From assembly GCF_000698595.1 (NCBI RefSeq), contig NZ_JFHC01000069.1:1-42817 (forward strand): a stretch of 42,817 nt of DNA. The letters run 5' to 3'. The stretch comes from Caballeronia glathei. GTDB taxonomy: Bacteria; Pseudomonadota; Gammaproteobacteria; Burkholderiales; Burkholderiaceae. Below the pieces are notes generated by a model. The model had not been told where the DNA came from and made no database searches. It saw only the letters and a program-made list of their open reading frames with translations. Shown in pieces: positions 9,046 to 16,970 of this stretch. Positions within the stretch are counted from its first letter, which is position 1, and each line of letters begins with the position of its first letter. The position numbers were made by a program, and so were the translations under genes.

Positions 9046-9912
9046 TCAGGTTCGACGCGACACAAGCTCGCCCAGAACGGTCTCCAGTTCGACATGGCCG
9101 CGCAAGATTTCGTCAGAACTGCTTTCGAAATCGATCCAGTCTTCGTTGAAGCCGTCCAGCATGCGCATGCGAGGTAGAGGATGCTTCATGCCCTGCTTGC
9201 GGAACAGCGCTTCCCACGTCTGCCTTTCGACAACTTCCGCACGTACCTGACGACGCAACACGCCGGCGAAAGCCGCTGCGAGATCGTTAGGACTCGCCCA
9301 GCGTGGACCCTCAAGCTCGACGACGCGCACACCGCGCCACGTCTGCTGAAGCAGTTCGGCAGCAACGCGGCCTACGTCCGCGGTGGCGACCATCGGCACA
9401 GGCTTGTCGAGCGGTTGCAGGTAACTGGCAATGACGCCATCGTCGCTTGCAGACGCAACATCCCACGCGGCGTTCTCCATGAACCAGCCAGGGCGCAGGA
9501 ACGTCACGGGCATCGGCATCTCGCGCAGCGCCTGCTCCATCAGCGTGCGTTGAGTGAGCAGGTTGACCCCATCGGCCTGTGCGCCGATCGTCGAGAGGCA
9601 AACGACCTTGTCGGGCCGCGCCTTCAGGAGTGCTGCGGACACAGCCTCAATCACTGTGCGCGCTTCAGGAAACCCGGGCTCCGGATCGAACTCCGAAGGC
9701 GGCAGGATGAAAACGCCCGTCGCGCCTTCGAACGCGGCGGCGAGCGACGAAGGGTCTTCCATGAAAGCCGTCGCGATCTCGCAACCTCGCTCTGCCCACG
9801 CCTCTGCCCGCGTCGCATCGCGCACGACTGCGCGCACCGGCTGACCAGTAGCCAGCAGTTCGCGGGCCAGTGCGCCGCCCACCTTGCCGGTGATTCCTGT
9901 GATTGCATACAT
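9046..9912 (-). CDS. NmrA/SDR-a5-like NAD(P)-binding protein
   Basis: A 288-residue atypical short-chain dehydrogenase of the NmrA/QorB type. The N-terminus MYAITGITGKVGG holds the GxxGxxG dinucleotide motif (G6, G9, G12) of a Rossmann fold; the middle carries VTFLRPGWFMENA, the usual substrate-side motif of NmrA-like proteins. Some members are NADPH sensors and others are quinone reductases; the sequence does not tell which. It is the middle gene of the LysR-linked set, with a redox enzyme downstream, so a role in detoxifying a small carbonyl or quinone compound is a reasonable guess but only that. Confidence 0.85.
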   Translation of the reverse strand: MYAITGITGKVGGALARELLATGQPVRAVVRDATRAEAWAERGCEIATAFMEDPSSLAAAFEGATGVFILPPSEFDPEPGFPEARTVIEAVSAALLKARPDKVVCLSTIGAQADGVNLLTQRTLMEQALREMPMPVTFLRPGWFMENAAWDVASASDDGVIASYLQPLDKPVPMVATADVGRVAAELLQQTWRGVRVVELEGPRWASPNDLAAAFAGVLRRQVRAEVVERQTWEALFRKQGMKHPLPRMRMLDGFNEDWIDFESSSDEILRGHVELETVLGELVSRRT

Positions 9913-9975
9913 TGCTCGTTCTCCATGTGTGGATATATCGGGTGACGCAGCGTCGATTTGCCGACGGTCAATCGC

Positions 9976-11289
9976 TCAGGCGCGACGCAAAGCCTCGTAA
10001 AACGCCTGCTCGAACTGTCCGTATAGGTTCACGACGCGCGCATCGTAGAAGGGCAGCATCTGCGTAAAGAGCGATCCGGCGACCCGCTTGACCGGATCCA
10101 CCCAGAAGTAGGTGTTCAACAACCCGGCCCAGCTCACGCTGCCAGCGCTTCGTCCGTGGGGTCCTTGCTCTGTATTGATGTCGAACGACAGCCCCCACTT
10201 GTGCGCGGTGCCCGGAAACTGATCGAAGCTGTTCGACCACGACGGCTGCGCCGTCCTCATTTCCGCGACCTGCAGATCGCCAATGTGATTGCGGAACATC
10301 GTCGCGACGGTGTCGGCGCGTAGCACGCGTTCGCCGCGATACGTGCCGCCGTTCAACAGCATCTGCAGGAACCCCATGTAGTCGCGCGGCGTGCTGAACA
10401 GTCCGCCTCCGCCCATGAAAAATTCGGGGCGCTGGTTGGTTTCGAACGGCTCAGGCGCGAGTGAGCCGTCCGCCTGACGCCTGTGCATGGTCGCGACGCG
10501 CTGCTTCTGCTTGCTACCGATGAGAAAGCCCGTGTTGCGCATGCCCAGCGGATCGAAGATGTGCTCGCGGAAGTAGACTTCCAGCGACTGATCGGTCACG
10601 GCCTCGACCAGTTTGCCGACCCAGTCCATGCTGATGCCGTACTCCCAGCGCTCGCCCGGCTCGAACTCGAGCGGCGCCGCGAATGCACCGTTCATCGAAT
10701 AGCCGATGTCCGGCATGCCCGTTACCGTCTCGTACCGGCTGAGCTTGTCGCTCCAGATGCTGTACGTAAATCCGGAGGTATGCGTGAGTAGATGGCGCAC
10801 CGTGATCGCATTGCGCGCAGGACGCAGCTTGGGGTGCCCGGAGACGTCGAATCCGTCGAGGATTTGAGGCGACTTCAATTGCGGCAGGATTTCGCTCGCA
10901 GGTTGATCCAGCCGCAGTCTGCCCTGCTCGATGAGCTGCATGCACGCGGTTGCGGTAATCGCCTTTGTCATCGACAGGAGCCAGAAGACTGTGTCGGGAC
11001 TAATGGCCTCGCCAGTGCGGGCGTTCGCCCGGCCACATGCTCCCTCGTAAACCAGTCCGCGGTCGGTTGCGCCCATGGCGACAACAGCGGCAACCGTGCC
11101 GTCGTCCACCGCCCTTTGCAGGCATTGATCGATCGAACTGTAGGCCGGGTGATGCGCCAGCGCGGCGTCGCCACTCGCGCGCTGCGACACTGCCCGCGCG
11201 TCGCGGCTTGCGACGCCACCAAGTGTCGCAAGAGCCAGCAGGCTCGATGCACCCTTCAGAAGACGACGACGATCTGTTTGAACTGCCAT
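9976..11289 (-). CDS. exported beta-lactamase-fold serine hydrolase (class C-like esterase)
   Basis: A 437-residue serine hydrolase of the beta-lactamase/DD-peptidase fold. The N-terminus has a twin-arginine signal (TDRRRLLKGASSLLALATL), so it should be folded before export to the periplasm. The catalytic SxxK is S106-M-T-K109 (FWLLSMTKA), and the family's HTSGF and ERWEYG segments follow; near the C-terminus GSVSWAG is the region of the third motif. Such proteins are commonly esterases or lactonases, and this sequence does not indicate true beta-lactamase activity. It is first in the minus-strand set and divergent from the LysR gene. Five copies of GAAT lie just upstream of its ribosome-binding site. 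Confidence 0.88.
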   Translation of the reverse strand: MAVQTDRRRLLKGASSLLALATLGGVASRDARAVSQRASGDAALAHHPAYSSIDQCLQRAVDDGTVAAVVAMGATDRGLVYEGACGRANARTGEAISPDTVFWLLSMTKAITATACMQLIEQGRLRLDQPASEILPQLKSPQILDGFDVSGHPKLRPARNAITVRHLLTHTSGFTYSIWSDKLSRYETVTGMPDIGYSMNGAFAAPLEFEPGERWEYGISMDWVGKLVEAVTDQSLEVYFREHIFDPLGMRNTGFLIGSKQKQRVATMHRRQADGSLAPEPFETNQRPEFFMGGGGLFSTPRDYMGFLQMLLNGGTYRGERVLRADTVATMFRNHIGDLQVAEMRTAQPSWSNSFDQFPGTAHKWGLSFDINTEQGPHGRSAGSVSWAGLLNTYFWVDPVKRVAGSLFTQMLPFYDARVVNLYGQFEQAFYEALRRA

Positions 11290-11304
11290 TTTCCGTTTCT
11301 TCCC

Positions 11305-11324
11305 GAATGAATGAATGAATGAAT
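11305..11324. repeat. (GAAT)5 tetranucleotide tract in the serine hydrolase leader
   Basis: Five perfect GAAT units (ATTC on the coding strand) sit 16-35 bases upstream of the serine hydrolase start codon, directly before its purine-rich ribosome-binding site. Tracts of this kind can change length by slipped-strand mispairing. Five units is short, so variability is possible but not shown. Confidence 0.85.
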
Positions 11325-11443
11325 CGCGGCATTACAGTGCTTCAGTGATGGGCGAAAAACGCGCGCCGCGAGCGGTTCCCGTTGAGGCGTCCAGCGGATG
11401 TCTCGGTGAGACGTATTCTGGCCAAGCACCAAACGAAACAAAA

Positions 11444-11480
11444 TGACACGGATGTCATCATATAAGTGACAAAGCGTCAC
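11444..11480. promoter_or_regulatory. paired inverted repeats in the LysR/serine hydrolase divergent region
   Basis: Two palindromes lie between the divergent genes: TGACA-N4-TGTCA at 11444-11457 and GTGAC-N5-GTCAC at 11466-11480. Their centres are about 22 bases apart, two helical turns, and share a TGAC/GTCA half-site. This arrangement suits a tetrameric LysR-type regulator contacting a recognition and an activation site. The role is inferred from position. Confidence 0.55.
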
Positions 11481-11580
11481 CGATTTGGCATGATCAACGG
11501 ACAGATCCACTGCTGCGCGGCGCAGCGTTCGCTTTCACGCGGTCGATCGCGCTCTGCCACACGTATTAACTCGAGCAACC

Positions 11581-12513
11581 ATGAGATCCAGTAGCGAGAA
11601 GCTTTCCGGCAGCATTAGCGTGTTCGCCGCCGTAGTGGATGCGGGAACGTTTGTGGCCGCTTCGGAGGTGATAGGAATGACGCCGCCCGGCGTCAGTCGG
11701 GCGATTGCGCGGCTGGAAAAAAGATTGAACATCCGGCTCTTCAGCCGGACAACGCGCTCCGTCTCCCTGACTGAAGAGGGCCGTCGCTTTTACGAGCAGG
11801 TCATGCCCCATCTCGCCGGGTTGGAGGAAGCCGCGGCCGCTGCGGCAGGTGGCGCGTCCGCTGTGCGTGGAAAGCTGAGAATCAATCTGGATCCTGTCGT
11901 CTACCGGACCATTCTCGGGCAACAGCTCGATGCGTTCATGGACGCACACCCCGAACTCGAAATCGAATTCATCGCGCGAGACAGTCTTGGCGACCTCGTC
12001 ATGGACGGCTTCGACCTCGCCGTGCGATTCGGCGAACCCAAAGCGTCTACCCTGATCGCGAGAAAGCTGCTCGACACCCGCATCGTGACTGTCGCAGCGC
12101 CTTCGTATGTTGCCCGTTGGGGACGGCCGTCAAGACCCGAGGACTTAGAAGGTCGAGGCCACAGATGCCTTGAGTTTCGCAACCCGGAGACAGGCAAGCC
12201 GTTTCAGTGGGAATTTCATCGCAAGCGAAGACGCATTGTGGTCGACACTCAGGGACGACTCACGGTCAATGATCCGGGTGCCCTGCTCAACGCATGTCTC
12301 GCCGGTTCGGGAATTGCGCAGATGTTGCTGCTCGGTGCCGAGCCCCTGATTGCCGACGGCCGGTTGATCAATCTCTTTCCCGAATGGGTAGACGAACGGT
12401 ATCCGTTATACGTCTACTACGCATCTCGGCACCACGTGCCGGCAAAGACCCGTGCTTTTCTTGACTTCGTGGTGGAACTGACAGGCAATCACGAGCGCGC
12501 CGGCGCTCGCTAG
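11581..12513 (+). CDS. LysR-family transcriptional regulator
   Basis: A 310-residue LysR regulator of normal length. The winged HTH spans about residues 8-65 (FVAASEVIGMTPPGVSRAI, then RLNIRLFSRTTRSVSLTEEG), and the effector-binding domain runs from about 90 to 300, with the segment DLVMDGFDLAVRFGE typical of the CrgA-type subgroup. It is divergent from the serine hydrolase gene, with two inverted repeats between them. By the usual LysR arrangement it probably regulates itself and the hydrolase-NmrA-reductase set. The inducer is unknown. The ribosome-binding site at the chosen start is weak, but the HTH distance from the N-terminus fits the family. Confidence 0.9.
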   Translation: MRSSSEKLSGSISVFAAVVDAGTFVAASEVIGMTPPGVSRAIARLEKRLNIRLFSRTTRSVSLTEEGRRFYEQVMPHLAGLEEAAAAAAGGASAVRGKLRINLDPVVYRTILGQQLDAFMDAHPELEIEFIARDSLGDLVMDGFDLAVRFGEPKASTLIARKLLDTRIVTVAAPSYVARWGRPSRPEDLEGRGHRCLEFRNPETGKPFQWEFHRKRRRIVVDTQGRLTVNDPGALLNACLAGSGIAQMLLLGAEPLIADGRLINLFPEWVDERYPLYVYYASRHHVPAKTRAFLDFVVELTGNHERAGAR

Positions 12514-12781
12514 TGCTGTTTCGGCGAACTGGCGAGGCAATATCGAATGGCCGGTTACGTATGGGTTGCGGTCTGCCATGATCAGGTTACGAACGTCCAG
12601 TTCTGGCCGGGAACTGTCTCACGCAAATTGCATGCTCTGCTCGATCTTGCACGGCGACGATCGGCAGCACGCGACCCGGAACTGCCGTTCAAGGGTGGAG
12701 GCTGCAACGACAGCATTTAGTCGTACAACTGCCGTTCGCCGCCATTGCGCCATTTCACCTCGGTACTTGCTCGGGCGCAAG
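12514..12781. other. intergenic debris upstream of repeat copy A
   Basis: No gene is recognised here. The 10-mer ACTGCCGTTC occurs twice. The minus strand is open from inside the adjacent repeat into this stretch, but the reading lacks protein character that I can identify. Confidence 0.4.
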
Positions 12782-13141
12782 GGAAAGTAAATTCCATATC
12801 CTTACTGAGTGCTGCACCGCGTCCCATGCGGTTTGAGTGTTGCGTGGCACCGAAGATATCAAGCGGAAGGACTTGGTCTTTTGCAACTGAGCATCGCGAC
12901 TGCATGTCACGGCGTTGAACTAACGCACCGCCCCACAGGGCTTCGTCATGTTGGCGGTTGTGGGGCAACGCGTCACCTGGTTGAGGCGATTGCTCAAAGG
13001 CAGGAGGACCGAAAGATCTGCGTGCGTTCGGGCAAACGAAAGCTTCCGTGAACGTAACAAAGCCCGCGCAGGCCATCCGCACTGCGGAATCCGGTGATGG
13101 TCCGCGCATGCCGATCCTGGACATTACCGGCGCCGCCACTC
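12782..13141. repeat. dispersed ~360-bp repeat, copy A
   Basis: Closely similar over its whole length to copy B at 18494-18854, same orientation, beginning at GGAAAGTAAATTCC in both and diverging after GCCACTC. Both copies keep two potential hairpins: GCGTT-GAACT-AACGC, and an 8-bp stem here (GCCCCACA with TGTGGGGC; 7 bp in copy B). The right end encodes a scrap of a response-regulator receiver domain on the + strand (GPRMPIL). Copy A abuts the 3' end of the isochorismatase gene. It may be the decayed remains of one ancestral gene plus flank rather than a mobile element; no terminal repeats or target duplications were seen. Confidence 0.8.
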
Positions 13142-13153
13142 ACAGCGAGTCTC

Positions 13154-13780
13154 TCATGTCGCATTGCTTGTGATGGCAGCGATCAATTCCCTGGTTGTCA
13201 ATACTTCATGGGCGTAAGTGGGGCCATTAATATCCATGGCAGCGCGAAGTGCTTCATGTGAACGCGCAGAGGTCGCATCCCGAACGAGAGTTACGTGATA
13301 GCCAAGTTCCATCCCGATGCGGCCCGTCGCTTCAAGGCAGCTGTTCGCAAGCAGTCCAATCAGGATGATCTTTTCCTTGTAGTTCCTCTTAAGCAGTTGA
13401 TCCAAATCGGTATTTGGAAAGCCGCTGGATGCCCAGTGCTCAGTCGCAACAATGTCCCCTGGCTGCACTTGAAATTCGTTGTGAAACGTACCGCCCCATG
13501 TTCCCTTTGCAAAGGCTTGGCGCTCAGCGGCACCAAGCTGGTAAGGCGACGGATATTTCCAGTTCACGTAGTCACCCGACTCCCAACGATGGTGCGGCAC
13601 GTGAAAAATCGTGACGCCAGAGTTACGCGCCGTTCGTACGATCGTCTGAAGGTTGTCGACCATGTTGTTCTCTTCGGCGATGTCCTTGATCCACGGAAAT
13701 AGCTTGCCTCCATCACTCAGAAAGTCGTTGTACAGATCCACGCAAAGAACTGCTGTGATCTTGGGGTCATAGCTGGTCAT
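13154..13780 (-). CDS. isochorismatase-family cysteine hydrolase
   Basis: A 208-residue cysteine hydrolase of the isochorismatase/nicotinamidase fold. D15 (CVDLYNDF) and C148 (GLLANSCLEATGR) occupy the positions of the catalytic Asp and Cys; the cis-peptide region IGLLANSC is typical. At the place of the catalytic Lys the sequence reads VATEHWASSGF, where I would expect K at T113, so activity is uncertain (alignment by memory). The start at 13780 has GGAGA upstream and gives the family's normal N-terminus. The last ~70 codons are duplicated as a truncated copy at 20889-21106, and repeat copy A begins 13 bases past its stop. The substrate is unknown; members act on small amides or isochorismate. 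Confidence 0.85.
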   Translation of the reverse strand: MTSYDPKITAVLCVDLYNDFLSDGGKLFPWIKDIAEENNMVDNLQTIVRTARNSGVTIFHVPHHRWESGDYVNWKYPSPYQLGAAERQAFAKGTWGGTFHNEFQVQPGDIVATEHWASSGFPNTDLDQLLKRNYKEKIILIGLLANSCLEATGRIGMELGYHVTLVRDATSARSHEALRAAMDINGPTYAHEVLTTRELIAAITSNAT

Positions 13781-13962
13781 CGAAATCTCCGCTGTTGAAC
13801 TGCGAGCCGAACCGGCCAGAGGCGACTCCGGCACTTGCTGAAAATAGATTTAGTGCGCGATCCTTATGGCCGCTGCTTTTTACAAGAGTCTTGAGAAATC
13901 CTGTGTCCAAGAAATTGATCCGACTTTCGTCAGGTCGGCGGTCACAGGCGTATCGAGCGCGC

Positions 13963-14274
13963 TCATGCAAACTTGAGTCCGATCACGCCACCGAGAATCA
14001 GCAGAATGAAAAACACCCGCAACGGTGCGGCCGAATCTCCGAGCAAAGCGATGCCAAGGATTGCCGTACCCGCCGCCCCGATTCCGGTCCACACGGCGTA
14101 ACCGGTCCCGACCGGCACCGTACGAAGTGCCACGGAGAGCAGAACGACGCTCGACAGCCCCGTCGCGACCGTAAGCAGCCCAGGCGTCAGTCGCGTGAAG
14201 CCGTCTGAAGCCTTCATCGCAAAGGCGAAAGCGATCTCAAGCACGCCCGCCAGGCCAAGTAGTAGCCATGCCAT
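13963..14274 (-). CDS. small multidrug resistance (SMR) efflux protein
   Basis: A 103-residue, four-helix SMR protein (EmrE/SugE family) of normal length. E13 in GLAGVLEIAFAF is the essential proton/substrate-binding glutamate of the family; W62 in GYAVWTGIGAAG is the conserved loop/helix III motif. It acts as an inner-membrane dimer exporting cationic compounds or guanidinium-type substrates in exchange for protons. The start at 14274 has GGAG upstream. It lies 29 bases downstream of the AhpD-like gene on the same strand, so the two probably share a transcript. The exact substrate class cannot be told from sequence. Confidence 0.9.
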   Translation of the reverse strand: MAWLLLGLAGVLEIAFAFAMKASDGFTRLTPGLLTVATGLSSVVLLSVALRTVPVGTGYAVWTGIGAAGTAILGIALLGDSAAPLRVFFILLILGGVIGLKFA

Positions 14275-14303
14275 CAGTGAAACTCCGTACGATATGAGCG
14301 ATG

Positions 14304-14762
14304 TCAGGCTTTCGCGCATGCCGCAGCCGGAGCGGTGCGGAAGGCGATCCCCAGACGATTGAAAGCGTTCATCAAGCTGATCGCATAGGTGAGGTCAGCG
14401 AGTTCCTTGTCATCGAATTCGGCCGCCACCGCCTGGTAATCTTCATCGGGAGCGTGTGTTTCAGCCACCCGCGTGACCGTTTCCGCCCAGGCGATCGCTG
14501 CTTTCTCGCGCGCGCTGAACAGCGTGCCGGCGTCGCGCCAGACCTGCAGAAGGGTGAGCTTTTCCTCCGATACCCCGAGCCTCTTCACGTCTCGCGTGTG
14601 CATATCGATACAGAAAGCACAGCCATTGATCTGCGAGACGCGCAGGTACACGAGGTTGATCAGTTCCTTCGCAAGGCCGCATTTCTGAAGTATCGAATGT
14701 ACTTCACCGAACGCCCGATACGCGTCCGGCGACGCCTTGCTGTAGTTGATGCGTTGTGTCAT
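14304..14762 (-). CDS. carboxymuconolactone decarboxylase/AhpD-like protein
   Basis: A 152-residue protein of the AhpD/CMD fold. The redox motif C48-x-x-C51 with H55 (GCAFCIDMHTRD) is intact, as in alkylhydroperoxidase-like members, so a peroxide- or disulfide-reducing role is likelier than a decarboxylase one. The helix-rich C-terminus (FDDKELADLTYAISLMNAFNR) matches the family. It precedes the SMR efflux gene, and the MocR regulator lies upstream on the same strand. MocR genes are often neighbours of AhpD-like genes. An inverted repeat about 50 bases upstream (14812-14832) is a likely operator. Confidence 0.9.
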   Translation of the reverse strand: MTQRINYSKASPDAYRAFGEVHSILQKCGLAKELINLVYLRVSQINGCAFCIDMHTRDVKRLGVSEEKLTLLQVWRDAGTLFSAREKAAIAWAETVTRVAETHAPDEDYQAVAAEFDDKELADLTYAISLMNAFNRLGIAFRTAPAAACAKA

Positions 14763-14811
14763 GAAGAACCTCTCTGATTGACCGTTTAAGAGGCTTCATC
14801 TTGTCTCACCT

Positions 14812-14832
14812 TGGTCCAGTTCAAAAGGACCA
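14812..14832. promoter_or_regulatory. inverted repeat upstream of the AhpD-like gene, candidate MocR operator
   Basis: TGGTCC (14812-14817) and GGACCA (14827-14832) form a perfect 6-bp inverted repeat with a 9-base spacer, 50-70 bases upstream of the AhpD-like start, where a promoter would be. The neighbouring MocR regulator is the obvious candidate to bind it. Position and symmetry are seen; binding is inferred. Confidence 0.45.
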
Positions 14833-14883
14833 TGAACTTGCATCCGCGCTATGCCATGATTCTTGGCGCACGAGTCGAACCGG

Positions 14884-16305
14884 TCACATCAGCGCCAGGA
14901 TTCGCTTGCCGAGTTGCGCTGCGGTTGCCTGACTGTCAACGTTCGTGAACCCGACGAGCAGCGCCGATCCGACTTGCCGTCCCTCGCCCCAATCCGAAAG
15001 TGCTTCGGCGTACATGCCGTTTTCACCCACACTCGCAACGAGCCGTCGGTCCGACCGGCGGCCGCGTAAGCGCAAGATCAAATGCATGCCGCCTGGTTGC
15101 GCATCAATGTCCACGTAGTTGCCCAGTGCACTTTCCAGACCCGCGACCGTTGCATCGCGTCGTTCGGCATATAGCCTGCGCATTCGCTGAATATGCCGCG
15201 CAAAGTGCCCCTCTCTCATGAAGGATGCCACCATCGCCTGAACGAGGTGGGACGTGCCTGTGCCAAGCGTGTGAAAGACCTGCTCGAAGCGTTGGACGAG
15301 CGTTCCGGGGACGACAAGATACGCGAGTCGAAGGCTCGGCATCAGCACCTTGCTGAAAGTGCCTGCATAAAGAACTCTTCCGTTTCCATCCAGACTTTTC
15401 AGCGCTGGCAAGGGCCGGCTGATATAGCGATACTCGCCATCGTAGTCATCTTCGATAATCCATCCCTTGTTTTGTGCAGCCCATTCCAGCAGGGCTAGCC
15501 GGCGGGGCAACGAAAGTGTTACGCATAAGGGGCTTTGATGGGCGGGAGTCACGATCACCGCCCGCGCGCGCGGTGCGAGTTCCATGCCGCAGGCAACATC
15601 GATCCCTTCTTCGTCCACCGGAATGGGAACTCCGTCCAGATTCAGCATACCCATCAACTGCCGGGTCGGCGGGTATCCCGGATTTTCATACCACACCTGA
15701 TCGCCCGCGTTGAAAAGCGCGTGAGAGATGAGTTCGATCGAGTGACGATAGCCTGATGTTACGAACACCTGCGTTGGGGCGCACTTGATGCCGCGCGAGA
15801 CGTGAACGTATGTCGCGATAGCCGCGCGCAGTTCCTCCAGGCCACACACTGGCGGGTGAACCATGTCGAACGCTTGCGTCGCACGAATACGGTTCGCGCC
15901 CAGCCGGGCCCAAATCTTTCGGGGAAACATGTCAAGTGCGGGCAAGCCCATCTGAAACGGCAAGATGGAATCGGGACGGAAGCTGGGCGCGTCTGGCGCG
16001 GCCTTCAACTTCGGCTGCACTTCGCGTGTTGGAATCCGCGCCCGGAGGCCGGGCGTCACGATGGTTCCCGCCTGACCTCGCGAGACGACGTACCCTTCGG
16101 CAGCCAATAGCTCATACGCGGAATTTACCGTGCCCCGGGCCAGACCAAGTTCAGTCATCAGGGCACGCGCGGAGGGTATTCGGTCGCCGGGCTTTAGTGT
16201 CCCATCGGCGATGACCGCCACGAGACGCTCATAGATCTGGCGGTAAAGCGGAGTCTCCGCGGTTGGATCGAGCGGTGAAACAATCGATGTTTTCAATTTG
16301 ACCAT
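14884..16305 (-). CDS. MocR-type (GntR/aminotransferase) transcriptional regulator
   Basis: About 473 residues. An N-terminal GntR winged HTH (PLYRQIYERLVAVIADG, then LGLARGTVNSAYELLAAEG) is joined to a fold-type I aminotransferase-like domain. The PLP-binding lysine is in GTFSKVLMPSLRLAY, and the conserved IIEDDYDGEYRY holds the Asp that contacts the pyridine nitrogen. Such proteins use PLP or an amine adduct as effector and do not usually transaminate. The start at 16305 (MVKLKTS) fits the family best, though the frame is open to 16368 and no start has a convincing ribosome-binding site. It probably controls the downstream AhpD-like/SMR pair. The azoR fragment on the other side is also in divergent position and may be a former target. 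Confidence 0.9.
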   Translation of the reverse strand: MVKLKTSIVSPLDPTAETPLYRQIYERLVAVIADGTLKPGDRIPSARALMTELGLARGTVNSAYELLAAEGYVVSRGQAGTIVTPGLRARIPTREVQPKLKAAPDAPSFRPDSILPFQMGLPALDMFPRKIWARLGANRIRATQAFDMVHPPVCGLEELRAAIATYVHVSRGIKCAPTQVFVTSGYRHSIELISHALFNAGDQVWYENPGYPPTRQLMGMLNLDGVPIPVDEEGIDVACGMELAPRARAVIVTPAHQSPLCVTLSLPRRLALLEWAAQNKGWIIEDDYDGEYRYISRPLPALKSLDGNGRVLYAGTFSKVLMPSLRLAYLVVPGTLVQRFEQVFHTLGTGTSHLVQAMVASFMREGHFARHIQRMRRLYAERRDATVAGLESALGNYVDIDAQPGGMHLILRLRGRRSDRRLVASVGENGMYAEALSDWGEGRQVGSALLVGFTNVDSQATAAQLGKRILALM

Positions 16306-16588
16306 GAGCGGTCGCGTCTGCGCGTCTGAAAAAGGATTGAACCATGGCATGCGAAACAGGCGTTTCATGCTGCTCGCAGCAATGACAGTTTGGTCTGCCG
16401 CTTCGGCATTGTCCGCTATTCATTTCGATGTCGTCATCATGGTCTATACGAAAACGCAATTCTTGGTTTTATTAGTTGAACCATCCCCTCGTTAGAGTAT
16501 TCCCACGCGACACCTTCATCAAGCGATCCAGGCGCATCAGAAGAACACAGCACCGCTGCCTTGATCCGGAACTTTGGGAACCACATAG

Positions 16589-16720
16589 ATGAACATCCTG
16601 CATCTCACATTCAGTGCCCGGGGAGAGTCCTCAGAGAGTCAAAGGCTTTCGAGGAAAATCGTCGAGATGCTTTTTCAAAGAAATCCCAAGGCCGAACTGG
16701 TCGTCCGCAGACTTGCCGTT
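16589..16720 (+). pseudogene. azoR: azoR N-terminal fragment (FMN-dependent azoreductase)
   Basis: Only the first ~43 codons remain: MNILHLTFSARGESSES, then RLSRKIVEMLFQRNPKAEL. The S-ARGESSES loop is the FMN-phosphate-binding motif of AzoR/flavodoxin-like NADH:quinone reductases, normally about 200 residues long. After VVRRLA the match ends and the frame stops at 16769-16771. The remainder has been replaced by an oppositely oriented fragment of a secreted protein. It is divergent from the MocR gene, which suggests MocR once controlled this redox enzyme. The fragment cannot make an active protein. Confidence 0.75.
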
Positions 16721-16733
16721 ACCCACTCCGTTT

Positions 16734-16970
16734 TCAAAAGAGCCCCAATTTTCCGTCCGAGTAACCCTTAACGCTATACCCGCGCGAGTTTCCCGAATGA
16801 TGGGGATTTAATCGGAGGTCGTGGCGATCCTCATATGTACCGAGATGTTCGTCGTGACCGCGGCAGGCGTAGGAACCACTGATGTCTGCCCAGGACGGTG
16901 CGCCGAAGGCGTGGGACGACCCAGTCAACGATACGCAGATTGCCGCCAAAGTGTACGGAAAGCTCTTCAT
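16734..16970 (-). pseudogene. secreted protein, probably C-terminally truncated
   Basis: A 78-residue reading. MKSFPYTLAAICVSLTGSSHAFGA is a clean Sec signal peptide (cleavage near AFGA), followed by DISGSYACRGHDEHLGTY, which looks like the start of a small exported lipocalin-like or 'GTYxCxGxD' protein. A GGGGAAG ribosome-binding site precedes the ATG at 16970. The frame runs straight into the broken end of the azoR fragment on the other strand, so the C-terminus is probably missing. If complete, it would be a very short periplasmic protein. Confidence 0.5.

Noticed and set aside
12717..13139. Minus-strand open frame across repeat copy A, with a similar one in copy B
   Set aside because: The two frames are similar only because the DNA is repeated; neither has a ribosome-binding site, copy B is interrupted, and the + strand receiver remnant explains part of it.
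16298..16495. 65-codon + strand frame with a hydrophobic stretch
   Set aside because: It lies mostly opposite the start of the MocR gene and its promoter; no ribosome-binding site or homology.
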